A DNA stretch of 64,000 nucleotides from Halobacillus mangrovi (GTDB lineage: Bacteria > Bacillota > Bacilli > Bacillales > Halobacillaceae). Positions 15,411 through 25,018 of this stretch are shown piece after piece; positions within the stretch are counted from its first letter, which is position 1, and the number at the start of each line of letters is the position of its first letter. The position numbers and the translations under genes were made by a program. The stretch spans positions 3,574,501 to 3,638,500 of the forward strand of contig NZ_CP020772.1 in the NCBI RefSeq assembly GCF_002097535.1, given 5' to 3'. Under the pieces are notes generated by a model. That model was not told where the DNA came from. It saw only the letters and a program-made list of their open reading frames with translations, and did not search any database.

Positions 15411-16667
15411 CTATCCTTCGATGACGCCGGCTTTTTTCAGGTCGATCACAAGCCGGTCATTCTCCATCCGCCAATATTCAGAATCCAAATCCTTTCTAAG
15501 TGTCCTGAAGATCCGGAAATTCCGTAAAGGTTCTAATATTCCATTTGTTTCGCGTGGACGTGTATCCGAAATTTGCATCGGAACAAAGGATAGTTCAATA
15601 CCTCCATCACTGAGAAAGTCCAATTGAGCCATCGTCGAGTCTTTCGTCCGTGACCAGCCCTGGTCAAACACAAAGTTGCCGAGGCTGTTCATTACGATTG
15701 AAGTTTTATCCGAATCCTGCGGGTCATTTGGATCTCCTTCAATATGTACACGCGTCACTGGTTCTAAAACGTGAGGGTGGTGACCAATAATCACGTCTGC
15801 CCCCATATCTGTCATTAGATAAGCAAGTGTTTCCTGATCCTGATTAGCGCTGGCCTGATATTCAGCTCCCCAGTGGGAATGGACCATGACAACATCGGCA
15901 TTCTCTTTCGCTTCTCGAATTCGGCTCTGTAACACTCCAAGCCCGGAATTGGTCAGCACACCACCAACATATTCGCTTGCACTGTACCCTTGTACATACA
16001 CGTCAGTAAATCCGAGTATGGCAATTCTTTTACCGTCAGCATCAAAATAATGGATTTTCCCTGCATCAGTGGACTTTTCTCCATCTTCAAACAAATCTTC
16101 AGAAGGATTGAGTGCCCGTCCAATTCCAAGAAGATCGACATCCACTTTTTCCATATGCTTTAACGTCTCTTCCAAAGAGAGACTTCCATAATCCATTGCA
16201 TGGTTGTTAGCTAGATTGACAGAATCAAAGCCAGCTTCTTCGATGGCTTTTTCAGTACCTTTTTCCGCATACAAATGAATCGCTTTATTTTGAAGCTCAA
16301 AGTCTTCCATCACTTTCTTCACTTCGGGGTCCTTTGTATCAAGGACAGGATTTTCAAAATTTCCTGTCACATAATCGGACTGCTCCAAAAATGGTTTAAC
16401 ATATTCAAACACCCGGCCTGGTGATTCTCCACTTCTCAAAGCAGCCTCACGGACGTGCCGACCAAGCATCATATCTCCTACCATCGATATTCGATAATCG
16501 ACATCGTCAGGCCTTGTATTCTCTGGAATATCTGGCTTATCCAGCCACTGATGGCCGAAAAAAGGGATAGCTAGAATCACCAGCAGAATCAGCGAGTGCT
16601 TCAACGCTTTTTTCTGATGTTTCTTCGTCCAGACTTTCATTCTGTATTTCAAGTCTTTATCTTTCAT
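15411..16667 (-). CDS. capA: Poly-gamma-glutamate synthesis protein CapA/PgsA
   Basis: The 418-residue protein has one N-terminal membrane segment (about 25-43) and an outside metallophosphatase-like PGA_cap domain (about 60-385). Conserved motifs are MVGDMMLGRH, GNFENPV, LANNHAMDYG, HSHWGAEY and GHHPHVLEPV. CapA is needed for polymer export and synthesis with CapB and CapC; its exact reaction is not settled. It lies between capC and capD with gaps of about 12 bases, so all four are one unit. An AGAGGAG ribosome binding site precedes the ATG. Confidence 0.93.
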   Translation of the reverse strand: MKDKDLKYRMKVWTKKHQKKALKHSLILLVILAIPFFGHQWLDKPDIPENTRPDDVDYRISMVGDMMLGRHVREAALRSGESPGRVFEYVKPFLEQSDYVTGNFENPVLDTKDPEVKKVMEDFELQNKAIHLYAEKGTEKAIEEAGFDSVNLANNHAMDYGSLSLEETLKHMEKVDVDLLGIGRALNPSEDLFEDGEKSTDAGKIHYFDADGKRIAILGFTDVYVQGYSASEYVGGVLTNSGLGVLQSRIREAKENADVVMVHSHWGAEYQASANQDQETLAYLMTDMGADVIIGHHPHVLEPVTRVHIEGDPNDPQDSDKTSIVMNSLGNFVFDQGWSRTKDSTMAQLDFLSDGGIELSFVPMQISDTRPRETNGILEPLRNFRIFRTLRKDLDSEYWRMENDRLVIDLKKAGVIEG

Positions 16668-16679
16668 GGATACGCTCCT

Positions 16680-17129
16680 CTAAAACAAACTATAAGCCGT
16701 AATCAATACGAAGGTTACAAAAGCGATCACGAACGTCGCACTAAACGTAGGCAGGACTCCCTGCTTCTGAATAGAATTGGCAAGCAGACCTGGGACGATG
16801 ACCCCTATTCCTCTAAGTTCCATAACAGGGAAAGGCGTCAATGGATACAAGTAATCCATCGCCATCTTCATAAGAACACCAACAGTTAGCATCGCCGCAA
16901 ATTTCCGTCTCCCGTACAACACCGTAAACCTTGCCAACACCTGCGAGACAAGCAAGTATGTAATCAAACTGATCAAGCCTACTACCAAAACGTACATGAC
17001 CTGATCAAAAATCAACGCTAAGTAGCCAGGGACAACCAAGCCCGCTGGCATGATCCCTGTTTTCTCAGCGTACAGCAAACTTAAAAGCACACCAAGGACA
17101 ATTGCTATATATAAATCAGTACCGAACAA
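16680..17129 (-). CDS. capC: Poly-gamma-glutamate synthesis membrane protein CapC/PgsC
   Basis: The 149-residue protein is nearly all hydrophobic with four to five membrane segments. It has the family's opening FGTDLYIAIVLGVLLSLLYAEKTGIMPAGLVVPGYLAL and the loop GRRKFAAMLTVG. It forms the membrane part of the ATP-dependent poly-gamma-glutamate synthase with CapB. The likely start is TTG, 11 bases after AAAAGGAG; no ATG is available nearby, so initiation may be weak. It follows capB by 34 bases. Confidence 0.93.
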   Translation of the reverse strand: MFGTDLYIAIVLGVLLSLLYAEKTGIMPAGLVVPGYLALIFDQVMYVLVVGLISLITYLLVSQVLARFTVLYGRRKFAAMLTVGVLMKMAMDYLYPLTPFPVMELRGIGVIVPGLLANSIQKQGVLPTFSATFVIAFVTFVLITAYSLF

Positions 17130-17163
17130 TGGATTTCCAACTCCTTTTCAACATGCAATCACA

Positions 17164-18441
17164 CTATTTATTTGTTTGTAAGTCTTTTTCCCGAACCGGT
17201 TCTTTATTGAAAGAAGTTTCGATCACGTCTTCTCCCCAGCTAGTAGCATAATCGGAGAGCGAAGGAACAACTTCAAGGTCTTGAATCGCTGCTGCCAGCT
17301 CTTCTCCTCCACCATTAATATTACCGATTCCATAAATTACACTGTTTCCTGGGATTTCTTGCAGATGCTTGATAATCGTTTCCGTCGGTGCTTTCTCTAG
17401 ATTAATAATGTTAGAAACAGAGATCTTCCCTTCTTCCTGAGCTTGCAAGATCGGCTGTACACTCTCACCCATTAAGACAAGACGATCCATTTCTATATAA
17501 GGAAGAACTTTTTCTGCAAAATCAATAGTACGTTCAACACGGTCACTACGGCAATTCATAACGACCGTACTTTCATCAGATGGATAATCAAGGTCTTTAA
17601 TTCGCTCCCAGATATTCAACGTCGACGTCACATCATTAGCAGCGAAACCATTGAAGAAATATTTCGGTGCTCTTTTCTTTCCAAACCGATGAACACGCAT
17701 AGCACCAGGATCAACAGGTGCTTTAAGCATTCCTTCAAGCGCAACTTCACGGTCAATTTCTAATAAATCTGCTACAGCCAGAGCCAGAGCAGCGTTTTGT
17801 GGGAAGATCATAAATGGGAACTTCTTCAAATAAGATTCATCAATTGAACTTTCGTCCGCTACAATAACCTTAGAGCCTTTTTTCTTCGCTACTTTTTCAA
17901 AATAACGCTGATAAGGTGTCTCAGGAATGATGACATAACCATTTTTTGGAATGGTTGAACTGAAAGCTTCCGCAATATCATCGAGGGTCGGCCCCATGAC
18001 ATCAAGGTGATCTTCTATTACGTTCGCAATTATAGTTATGTTCGCTTTCACTAGCCGCTCCTGAAATACTCTTTGATATTCAGGGTTAACCGCCATACAT
18101 TCACTTACAAACGCATCGGCTCTTCTATCCACGACCTTTTTTGTAATCTTCATTTGTTCGTTAATATTAGGACCTTGCAGACTTCGAATGATCGGCTCCT
18201 CTTCTTCCTGATCCCAATAGAACATACGAGCAGAGGTCCCTGTCGTTTTTCCGACAACCTTCCGCTGATCTTGCTTTAATATACCCATTACTAAACGGGT
18301 AACCGTTGACTTTCCACGAATTCCGTTCACTAAGATACGTGTAGGGATTTTCTTTATATTGCGATCCAGCTTTTCCTTCTCTCTTATTCCAAGTGCGAGG
18401 GTAATAAACGCAAAAATCGCCAAATAAACTAATTCGTTCAC
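17164..18441 (-). CDS. capB: Poly-gamma-glutamate synthase subunit CapB/PgsB
   Basis: This 425-residue Mur-ligase-like amide ligase activates glutamate with ATP and extends the gamma-linked polymer at the membrane. The N-terminus is a hydrophobic anchor (residues 3-18). The P-loop NGIRGKSTVTR is at about residues 39-49, followed by TGTSARMFYWD. NPEYQRVFQERLVKANITIIANVIEDHLDVMG (about 118-150) is the family's metal and substrate region. It is first in the capsule operon. The start codon is GTG. About 220 bases with no gene separate it from the deacetylase terminator upstream. No recognisable capE peptide is seen in the operon. Confidence 0.95.
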   Translation of the reverse strand: MNELVYLAIFAFITLALGIREKEKLDRNIKKIPTRILVNGIRGKSTVTRLVMGILKQDQRKVVGKTTGTSARMFYWDQEEEEPIIRSLQGPNINEQMKITKKVVDRRADAFVSECMAVNPEYQRVFQERLVKANITIIANVIEDHLDVMGPTLDDIAEAFSSTIPKNGYVIIPETPYQRYFEKVAKKKGSKVIVADESSIDESYLKKFPFMIFPQNAALALAVADLLEIDREVALEGMLKAPVDPGAMRVHRFGKKRAPKYFFNGFAANDVTSTLNIWERIKDLDYPSDESTVVMNCRSDRVERTIDFAEKVLPYIEMDRLVLMGESVQPILQAQEEGKISVSNIINLEKAPTETIIKHLQEIPGNSVIYGIGNINGGGEELAAAIQDLEVVPSLSDYATSWGEDVIETSFNKEPVREKDLQTNK

Positions 18442-18613
18442 AGCATCCCTCTCCCTTCTACCTTATTTACCATATCATCTACTATCCTTCTATGAAACTA
18501 TGTAACAGCAAAAAATTTCCTTTTCTTCTGAACCCTCAGCCCTCACACCCTTACCTTTACCCTAAAATAAATATTTCAAATATATTTCTTAAGTATATTT
18601 TACTTTTTTCAAC

Positions 18614-18654
18614 AAAAATCCCCCGAACAACTTGTATACTGTTCGTGGGATTTT
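18614..18654 (-). terminator. Terminator after the LysM deacetylase gene
   Basis: AAAATCCC-CGAACA / TTGTTCG-GGGATTTT forms a long hairpin with T runs on both strands. It starts seven bases beyond the deacetylase stop codon. Confidence 0.85.
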
Positions 18655-18660
18655 GGCGGT

Positions 18661-19824
18661 TTAAGTCGGTATGACCAATTTGTCCCCTGGAAAGATCCGG
18701 CCAGGATTGGAAATTTGATTCGCATCAGCAAGCGTTTGAACAGTGGCCCCATACTTTCTGGCAATACTGTAAAGGGTGTCTCCTGCTTGAACAGTGTACG
18801 TTATTTTAGAAGAAGATGGAATAATTAATATTTGCCCTGCTCTGATCAACCCTGGGTTATTCAACTCATTCACTAAAGCCAATTGGTCAACCGTTGTTTC
18901 GTAGCGCAAAGAGATGCTGTATAAGGTATCACCTGGTTTTACCATGTAGGTATTAGATAAAGAAGCCTTTCCAGGAATGATGAGGGCTTGGCCAGCTCGA
19001 ATATAACTGGCGTCAGAAAGCCCGTTCGTTCTCACTAACTCGTCAACGGTAACATTATAATTCAAAGCAATTCGATATAGGGTCTCTCCTGATTTAACCC
19101 GATGTGTCCTGCTTGTTGTTGGTGGATTCAATATTTCTGATACAGTCACAAATTGATACCCTTTTGACTGGAGGCCGCGAATGATATCTGGTAAAGCCGA
19201 TGGCGTTCCTGATGCTCCCACCCCTGTATGCATGAGAATAATCGCCCCTGGTACAATGTTATTCATGACCCGGTTGGTTACATCAGTTTTAGATAGACCT
19301 TTCCAATCAAGGGTGTCAATGGTCCAATGAATTGTCTTCGTATATCCAACACTTCCAACTGTGTTTAGAACAGCCTTATTCACAGAACCGTAGGGGGCTC
19401 GAAACAGCGGTTTCGTCGAATGTCCTGTCGTGCTTTTCACAACGGCTTCGGTTTGAGCAAGCTCTGTTTTAATCTCACTCGCTGTTAATTGAGTAAAATC
19501 GACATGCGAGTAAGAATGGGTAGCTAATTCATGGCCTGCTTCAGCTATACGTTTAATTGCCTCCGAATGATTGCTCGTCCCTTTACCTGTAAGAAAAAAC
19601 GTAGATTTCACTTGGTGAGAAGAAAGAATTTGAAGGATTTTTCCAATGTTCGTTCCGTCTGAACCATCGTCAAAAGTCAGGGCTGCAAGTTTGCTTGAGG
19701 TGTTTCCTTTTATAACAAATTGGGAGCTGAAGGCATCGATCCGTGTAGGAAATGTAAAAAAGGAGACCAACAGGAGGAAAATGACCACAACCACTTTCAG
19801 TAACTTTGCACTCACCTCATTCAC
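18661..19824 (-). CDS. Secreted polysaccharide deacetylase with three LysM repeats
   Basis: The 387-residue protein has an N-terminal signal or anchor (residues 8-28). A NodB deacetylase domain follows (about 45-235), with metal and catalytic residues in TFDDG (Asp52/Asp53), HSYSH (His103 and His107), RAPYGSVN and LMHTG. Three LysM peptidoglycan-binding repeats follow at about 242-286, 293-337 and 343-387, each opening with a YxVxxGDTLYxIA pattern. It most likely deacetylates cell-wall N-acetylglucosamine or a similar glycan while bound to the wall. Substrate choice is inference. It is a single-gene unit ending in a strong terminator. Confidence 0.9.
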   Translation of the reverse strand: MNEVSAKLLKVVVVIFLLLVSFFTFPTRIDAFSSQFVIKGNTSSKLAALTFDDGSDGTNIGKILQILSSHQVKSTFFLTGKGTSNHSEAIKRIAEAGHELATHSYSHVDFTQLTASEIKTELAQTEAVVKSTTGHSTKPLFRAPYGSVNKAVLNTVGSVGYTKTIHWTIDTLDWKGLSKTDVTNRVMNNIVPGAIILMHTGVGASGTPSALPDIIRGLQSKGYQFVTVSEILNPPTTSRTHRVKSGETLYRIALNYNVTVDELVRTNGLSDASYIRAGQALIIPGKASLSNTYMVKPGDTLYSISLRYETTVDQLALVNELNNPGLIRAGQILIIPSSSKITYTVQAGDTLYSIARKYGATVQTLADANQISNPGRIFPGDKLVIPT

Positions 19825-20028
19825 CCTTTTCGGAGAATTATAGTAAAGCTATGTTTACAGAGAGAGCCTAACTGAAATTAATGTCGATTTATGTCTATTA
19901 TACTACGGCATGTATAGAAAAGCACTGTCATTTTATGGTCTATAAGAGTTGGTAGATTCCAGTTTATAGGAGATCGTATAGGGAACTGTTCCATACAAGT
20001 ATATTTTTCTCGAGGAGGAGTCACTTCT

Positions 20029-21078
20029 ATGCCAACTGTCGAAGAGTTGTTAGGAAACGAAGCGGAGTATTTGCTGAGTCACGAGTGCCAAACCTTTTCC
20101 AAAGATGATCTTCATGTCCCCGGACCTGATTTTGTTGACCGTGTTTATAAATCGACCGACCGATCTCCTGTTGTCCTTAGAAATCTTCAAAGTTTGTTTA
20201 ATCATGGAAGACTAGGCGGTACAGGTTACCTTTCCATCCTACCCGTTGACCAGGGGATCGAACACTCTGCAGGTGCATCTTTTGCCCCAAACCCTAGCTA
20301 CTTTGACCCCGAAAACATCATTAAACTTGCGTTAGAAAGTAATTGCAATGCGGTAGCTTCTACCATAGGCGTGTTGGGATCTGTGTCCAGAGACTATGCT
20401 CACAAGATCCCTATGATCGCAAAAATCAATCACAATGAACTTCTTTCGTATCCGAATACTCATGATCAAATCATGTTTGGGTCCGTAAAACAGGCTTACA
20501 ACCTGGGAGCCGTTGCTGTTGGAGCTACGATTTACTTTGGTTCTAAAGAAAGCAATCGCCAAATTCAAGAGGTCGCTCAAGCTTTCCAATACGCACATGA
20601 GCTCGGACTTGGCACAATCCTTTGGGCTTATCTCCGTAACCCAGTATTTAAAACAGCCTATGGAGACTACCATCTATCTTCTGATTTGACAGGACAGGCC
20701 ATTCACCTGTCTGCCAGTCTTCAAGCAGATATCGTTAAACAAAAACTTCCGACATTAAACGGTGGATATCACGCGTTTGGTTTCGGTAAAACTCATGATA
20801 AAGTTTATTCAGAATTAACATCTGACCATCCGATCGATTTGACCCGATACCAGGTGGCCAACTCCTATATGGGACGGGCAGGACTAATAAATTCTGGGGG
20901 CGGTTCCTCAGAAAGAGATTTAAATGAAGCCGTCAAAACCGCTGTAATCAATAAGCGTGCCGGTGGGATGGGATTGATCATGGGACGCAAAGCTTTCCAC
21001 CGTCCAATGAAAGAGGGCTACGAAATTATCCAGGCGGTTCAAGATGTCTATGCGGATGAATCAATCACCATCGCCTAG
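20029..21078 (+). CDS. fbaB: Class I fructose-bisphosphate aldolase (DhnA/FbaB type)
   Basis: The 349-residue protein matches the archaeal/FbaB-type class I aldolase in length and motifs: [18 protein letters not shown] near residue 70, [13 protein letters not shown] near 125, and the phosphate-binding end [36 protein letters not shown] near 288-322, where the Schiff-base and phosphate ligands lie. It splits fructose 1,6-bisphosphate to DHAP and glyceraldehyde 3-phosphate without a metal. A GAGGAGGAG ribosome binding site precedes the ATG, and it has its own terminator. Such enzymes often serve gluconeogenesis next to a class II enzyme elsewhere; that is inference. Confidence 0.9.
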   Translation: MPTVEELLGNEAEYLLSHECQTFSKDDLHVPGPDFVDRVYKSTDRSPVVLRNLQSLFNHGRLGGTGYLSILPVDQGIEHSAGASFAPNPSYFDPENIIKLALESNCNAVASTIGVLGSVSRDYAHKIPMIAKINHNELLSYPNTHDQIMFGSVKQAYNLGAVAVGATIYFGSKESNRQIQEVAQAFQYAHELGLGTILWAYLRNPVFKTAYGDYHLSSDLTGQAIHLSASLQADIVKQKLPTLNGGYHAFGFGKTHDKVYSELTSDHPIDLTRYQVANSYMGRAGLINSGGGSSERDLNEAVKTAVINKRAGGMGLIMGRKAFHRPMKEGYEIIQAVQDVYADESITIA

Positions 21079-21103
21079 TAGAGGAAATACCGCCTATCTG
21101 ATC

Positions 21104-21132
21104 AAAGAGCTGCTTCCTTGCAGCTCTTTTTT
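21104..21132 (+). terminator. Terminator of the aldolase gene
   Basis: AAAGAGCTGC / GCAGCTCTTTTTT hairpin, 25 bases after the stop codon. Confidence 0.9.
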
Positions 21133-21183
21133 AATTCAACCGAATCGTTTCAGACACTAAAATAGAATTTTCTAAATTTTTTG

Positions 21184-21211
21184 TTGAAAAAGGTAGATTT
21201 ACTGTTATACT
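21184..21211 (+). promoter_or_regulatory. Sigma-A promoter of the amidohydrolase operon
   Basis: TTGAAA (21184-21189), 16 bases, TATACT (21206-21211). Downstream, an imperfect inverted repeat around AAAGGA-AAATG-TCCTT (near 21230) lies between promoter and start and could be a regulator site. Confidence 0.6.
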
Positions 21212-21263
21212 ACAAATAACGGAACATTAAAGGAAAATGTCCTTAATTAAAGGAGGAGCATTT

Positions 21264-22487
21264 TTGAATTACATCGAAGAACTAATCTCATCCATCAAAG
21301 ATGACATCATTCATATAAGAAGGACACTGCACCAACACCCTGAGCTCAGCAATGAAGAATACCGCACTTCTTCTCTGGTAAAAGAGCAGCTTACTGCTTA
21401 CGGAATTGAATGGCAATCGGGATTTGCCGGTACAGGGGTGCTTGGCATTATTAATGGGGATTTGCCAGGGGGAACGGTTGCCCTTCGAGCCGATATGGAT
21501 GCCTTACCAATTCAAGAGGTCAATACTCACGAATTCATTTCTCAAAACGACGGTAAGATGCATGCCTGCGGACACGATGCCCATACAGCGATGCTGCTGG
21601 GAGCTGGATACGCCCTCCAACAAATGAAAGCAGACATTAAAGGAACGATTCTGCTCGTTTTCCAGCCAGCTGAAGAAAACTCACCTAACGGGGGATCTCA
21701 AGCTATGATGGAGGACGGAGTGTTTCATGAATATACCCCTGATGTTATTTACGGACAGCATGTGTGGCCAAGTCTTCCTGTCGGTCAAGTGGGAATTAGG
21801 GATAAAGAGATGATGGGAGCATCTGACCGCTTCAAAGTGACCGTGAAAGGGAAAGGCGGACATGCCAGTATGCCGCATGACGGAAATGATGCCCTGCTCA
21901 TATCCAATCAGATGATATCCAGTCTGCAAACGATCGTTAGTCGAAACGTAAACCCTTTAGAATCGGCGGTAGTTACAATCGGCCGTATTGAAGGCGGTTA
22001 TAGTTATAATGTCATTCCAAATGAAGTCGTTCTTGAAGGCACCGTACGCACGTTCAAACCAGAAGTAAAAGAAAAAGTAAAACGTCGCTTTCATACCATC
22101 ATTGAGCAAACGGCAGACGCTTTCGAGGCTGAGGCAGAAATCAATTATTTAGACGGATATCCTGCGACGATCAACACGCCGAGGTGGGCACTGCAAGCCC
22201 GTGAATCTGCACAAAAGCTCCTCGGAAGTGAATCCACACCTTCTCTTGATCCTGCTTTAGCTGGAGAAGATTTCTCACGGTTCTTGCTTCATTATCCTGG
22301 AGCCTTCATATGGCTAGGTACTCAAATTGAAGATGGAGAAAATCAAAAGCCGCTTCATGATTCTGGATTTCAGCTTAATGAAAAAGCCTTACCGATAGGA
22401 AGCCGCTATTTAGTCGAGGTGGCGATGGATACGTTAAACACGTTATATTTTCAAAAAGAAGGTGATCATGATGTCCATTCATCATGA
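21264..22487 (+). CDS. M20 amidohydrolase (first of three in the AbgT operon)
   Basis: The 407-residue M20D-type peptidase has the metal-binding sequence ADMDALP near residue 77, MHACGHDAHTAMLLG near 98, and FQPAEE near 133. The lid dimerisation domain carries VTVKGKGGHASMPHDGNDAL. Relatives hydrolyse N-acyl amino acids, hippurate or indole-acetyl conjugates. The start is TTG with AAAGGAGG at ideal spacing; an in-frame ATG nine codons earlier overlaps the ribosome binding site and is rejected. The gene overlaps the next by about 20 bases. With the AbgA-like neighbour it may play the AbgB part, but its sequence is closer to general amino-acid amidohydrolases. Confidence 0.88.
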   Translation: MNYIEELISSIKDDIIHIRRTLHQHPELSNEEYRTSSLVKEQLTAYGIEWQSGFAGTGVLGIINGDLPGGTVALRADMDALPIQEVNTHEFISQNDGKMHACGHDAHTAMLLGAGYALQQMKADIKGTILLVFQPAEENSPNGGSQAMMEDGVFHEYTPDVIYGQHVWPSLPVGQVGIRDKEMMGASDRFKVTVKGKGGHASMPHDGNDALLISNQMISSLQTIVSRNVNPLESAVVTIGRIEGGYSYNVIPNEVVLEGTVRTFKPEVKEKVKRRFHTIIEQTADAFEAEAEINYLDGYPATINTPRWALQARESAQKLLGSESTPSLDPALAGEDFSRFLLHYPGAFIWLGTQIEDGENQKPLHDSGFQLNEKALPIGSRYLVEVAMDTLNTLYFQKEGDHDVHSS

Positions 22488-23772
22488 GTTTATTCAAAGC
22501 ATGCAACCGAAACTAGTAAAATGGAGACGGCATTTCCACAGAAATCCTGAGCTTGGGTTTATGGAGTATGAAACAACCTACGCAATCGGTAAGGAACTGG
22601 AAGCTCTGGGATTCACTCTTTATATCGGAAGAGATGCATTAAAGAGCACCTCTCGCTATGGTGTTCCCTCTTCTAAAGAAATCCAGCAGCATGAAGCGAA
22701 CGTCTCCTCCTCTATGGAAGAGAGTTGGCTGCAGAAAATGAATGGTGGCCACACTGGACTAGCAGCCGTGTGGGATACCGGACGAATAGGAGATCATTTG
22801 GCCTTCCGATTCGATATTGACGCACTCCCCATTGAAGAAAAAGCAGATGACCAGCACCTTCCCTATAAAGAAGGCTTCCATTCTCAGAATCCGGGCGTCA
22901 TGCATGCCTGTGGTCATGATGGACATACTGCAATTGGATTAGGGCTTGCGCACTTTATTGCCACTCATACTTCAGAGTTAAACGGGAAATTCACCTTCCT
23001 TTTCCAACCGGCTGAAGAAGGCGGTCGAGGTGCTAAGGCAATGACGGACAAAGGATGGTTGAACGACGTCGACTACTTCTACTCCGGTCACATCGGAATT
23101 CAGGACCTCCCTCTTGGCACAGTCGCAGCATCAACCAAAGGATTTCTTGCCTCATCGAAATGGAATGTTACTTTTAAAGGACAATCCTCTCACGCAGGAA
23201 TGAAGCCCGAAGATGGGCGAAATGCCCTTCTGGCTGCCGCTACTGCTGCAACGCAGCTCTATGCTATTCCTCGACATAGTGAAGGAGTAAGCCGCGTCAA
23301 CGTTGGTAAACTAACGGCAGGAAACGGACGAAATATTATTTCAGACTATGGCTATATAGAACTGGAAACACGTGGAGAAACGAAATCCATCAATGATTAC
23401 ATGCAAAAAGAAGCAAGCAGGATGATCCGTGCATCTGCCGACATGCATCACGTAGAGTCCACCATCGATTTTGTAGGAGAAACGGAACCAATGGTCTGCG
23501 ATGATGAGACGATTTCAACAATTAAGGAATCGTGTGGATCAAGTTCGATGATCAAACACATCATCAACACCGCTCAAGTATCTGGATCTGAGGATGCCAG
23601 CTTCATGATGAACGTAGTTCAATCTCACGGAGGAAAAGCAACGTATATGTTATTTGGCACTAGACTTTCGGACAATCACCACTCCCCTGCTTTTGATTAT
23701 GAGGAAGAAGTATTGCCTGTAGCATTAGATACGTACATTCACATTGTAAAAGGGGGGCACTCACTTGAATAA
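22468..23772 (+). CDS. abgA: AbgA-like aminobenzoyl-glutamate hydrolase subunit
   Basis: About 434 residues, M20 family. Long stretches agree with E. coli AbgA: the N-terminal KLVKWRRHFHRNPELGF, the insertion around ALKSTSRYGVPSSKE, NPGVMHACGHDGHTAIGLGLAH, FQPAEEGGRGAKAM, SHAGMKPEDGRNALLAA, SRVNVGKLTAGNGRN and GSEDASFMM. AbgA works with AbgB to cleave p-aminobenzoyl-glutamate, a folate breakdown product. Two ATG codons (22468, 22471) follow GAAGGTGAT and either may start translation. The gene overlaps both neighbours. Actual substrate is inferred from the family and from the AbgT gene in the operon. Confidence 0.85.
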   Translation: MMSIHHEFIQSMQPKLVKWRRHFHRNPELGFMEYETTYAIGKELEALGFTLYIGRDALKSTSRYGVPSSKEIQQHEANVSSSMEESWLQKMNGGHTGLAAVWDTGRIGDHLAFRFDIDALPIEEKADDQHLPYKEGFHSQNPGVMHACGHDGHTAIGLGLAHFIATHTSELNGKFTFLFQPAEEGGRGAKAMTDKGWLNDVDYFYSGHIGIQDLPLGTVAASTKGFLASSKWNVTFKGQSSHAGMKPEDGRNALLAAATAATQLYAIPRHSEGVSRVNVGKLTAGNGRNIISDYGYIELETRGETKSINDYMQKEASRMIRASADMHHVESTIDFVGETEPMVCDDETISTIKESCGSSSMIKHIINTAQVSGSEDASFMMNVVQSHGGKATYMLFGTRLSDNHHSPAFDYEEEVLPVALDTYIHIVKGGHSLE

Positions 23773-25018
23773 TTTAACGAGTTGGCTACATGAGCATTTG
23801 CTCAAGCTGAATTTGACTGAGGAGATGGATTATGAAAACGGGTTTACTCGGTTGAGCTATACAGATGAAGAGAAACAAGCTCATAAGGCCTTTCAACACA
23901 TCGCCGAAAACTTACAATTAGAAGTCCAGACCGATCAAGCCGGAAATCTCTGGGCTACCTGGAATGTTGATAAAGGGGCACCTACAGTAGCCGTCGGTTC
24001 CCACGTCGACACGGTCAGTTCAGGGGGTGGATATGACGGAGTCGCTGGAGTTTTGACAGGCTTAGCAGCGATCAAGCTCTTAAAAGATCAGAACTTTACT
24101 CCAGAGAAAAACATCACGATTATCTGTTTTGCATCAGAAGAATCCGCCCGCTTCGGCGTTTCTACAATTGGCAGTAAAGCGATAAGCGGCTTGCTTGATA
24201 AAGAAGATGTTGTCGATGTAGAAGATGCAAACGGTATTACCATCAAGCAGTCGATCGAATCCTTCGGCTTATCATGGGAAACCATTCAGCACGCAGAACG
24301 TGAGAAAAAGGATCTGGAAAGCTTTCTTGAACTTCATATCGAGCAGGGAACTCAAATCGAAGATAACGCCGCTGAAATTGGTATTGTAAGAGGTGTCGCC
24401 TGCCCGATCCGTCTGAAGGTAACAGCAACCGGAATGGCGAACCATACAGGCACCACCCCCATGAACCGACGCTCAGATGCGTTTGCTGCTGTGGCACCGC
24501 TTATTACTTTTGTTGAAGAGCAAGCTAACCTTTTAAATGAAGGAGATTCTCTTCCTCTCGTAGCGACAGTCAGTACTGGACATGTGAGTCCGAACGTGAT
24601 GAACGTAATACCTGGCGAAGTCGAGCTAGGAATTGATATACGAAGCGTTGACGATTCATTGAAAAAGAAACTCGCTGAACGTATTAAAGACTTCTGTAAA
24701 GAAATCGAAAGCAATCGCTCTGTTAACGTGGATGTGCAAACACTTGTCGATAATGACTCCGTCATCCTGGACAAAACGATACAGAAAAAACTTTCAGCTG
24801 TTACAGACAGCCTTACTATTAAACCATTAATTATGGACAGCGGAGCCGGACATGATGTCATGAACATGGCACACAAATGGCCATCAGGGCTAATCTTCAT
24901 CCCATGTGAAAATGGCATCAGCCATCACCCTAGAGAATATGCTTCTCTTGAAGATCTGGCAAAAGGAACGAAAGTGATTGCCGAATATTTGCGCGTGGAA
25001 ACAGGTGAGCATGCATGA
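23765..25018 (+). CDS. Zn-dependent M20 hydrolase (allantoate/N-carbamoyl-amino-acid amidohydrolase type)
   Basis: The 417-residue M20C-type enzyme has metal ligands in VGSHVDTVSSGGGYDGVAGV (near residue 78), CFASEESARFG (near 123) and ELHIEQG (near 186). The dimerisation domain carries MANHTGTTPMNRRSDAF, and SGAGHDVMNM is near the C-terminus. Family members remove carbamoyl or ureido groups from N-carbamoyl amino acids or allantoate. The start is TTG after AAAGGGGGGC and overlaps the end of the AbgA-like gene by eight bases. The next gene overlaps by four bases. It is distinct from the two preceding M20 enzymes, so the operon seems to degrade a set of N-substituted amino acids. Confidence 0.88.
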   Translation: MNNLTSWLHEHLLKLNLTEEMDYENGFTRLSYTDEEKQAHKAFQHIAENLQLEVQTDQAGNLWATWNVDKGAPTVAVGSHVDTVSSGGGYDGVAGVLTGLAAIKLLKDQNFTPEKNITIICFASEESARFGVSTIGSKAISGLLDKEDVVDVEDANGITIKQSIESFGLSWETIQHAEREKKDLESFLELHIEQGTQIEDNAAEIGIVRGVACPIRLKVTATGMANHTGTTPMNRRSDAFAAVAPLITFVEEQANLLNEGDSLPLVATVSTGHVSPNVMNVIPGEVELGIDIRSVDDSLKKKLAERIKDFCKEIESNRSVNVDVQTLVDNDSVILDKTIQKKLSAVTDSLTIKPLIMDSGAGHDVMNMAHKWPSGLIFIPCENGISHHPREYASLEDLAKGTKVIAEYLRVETGEHA

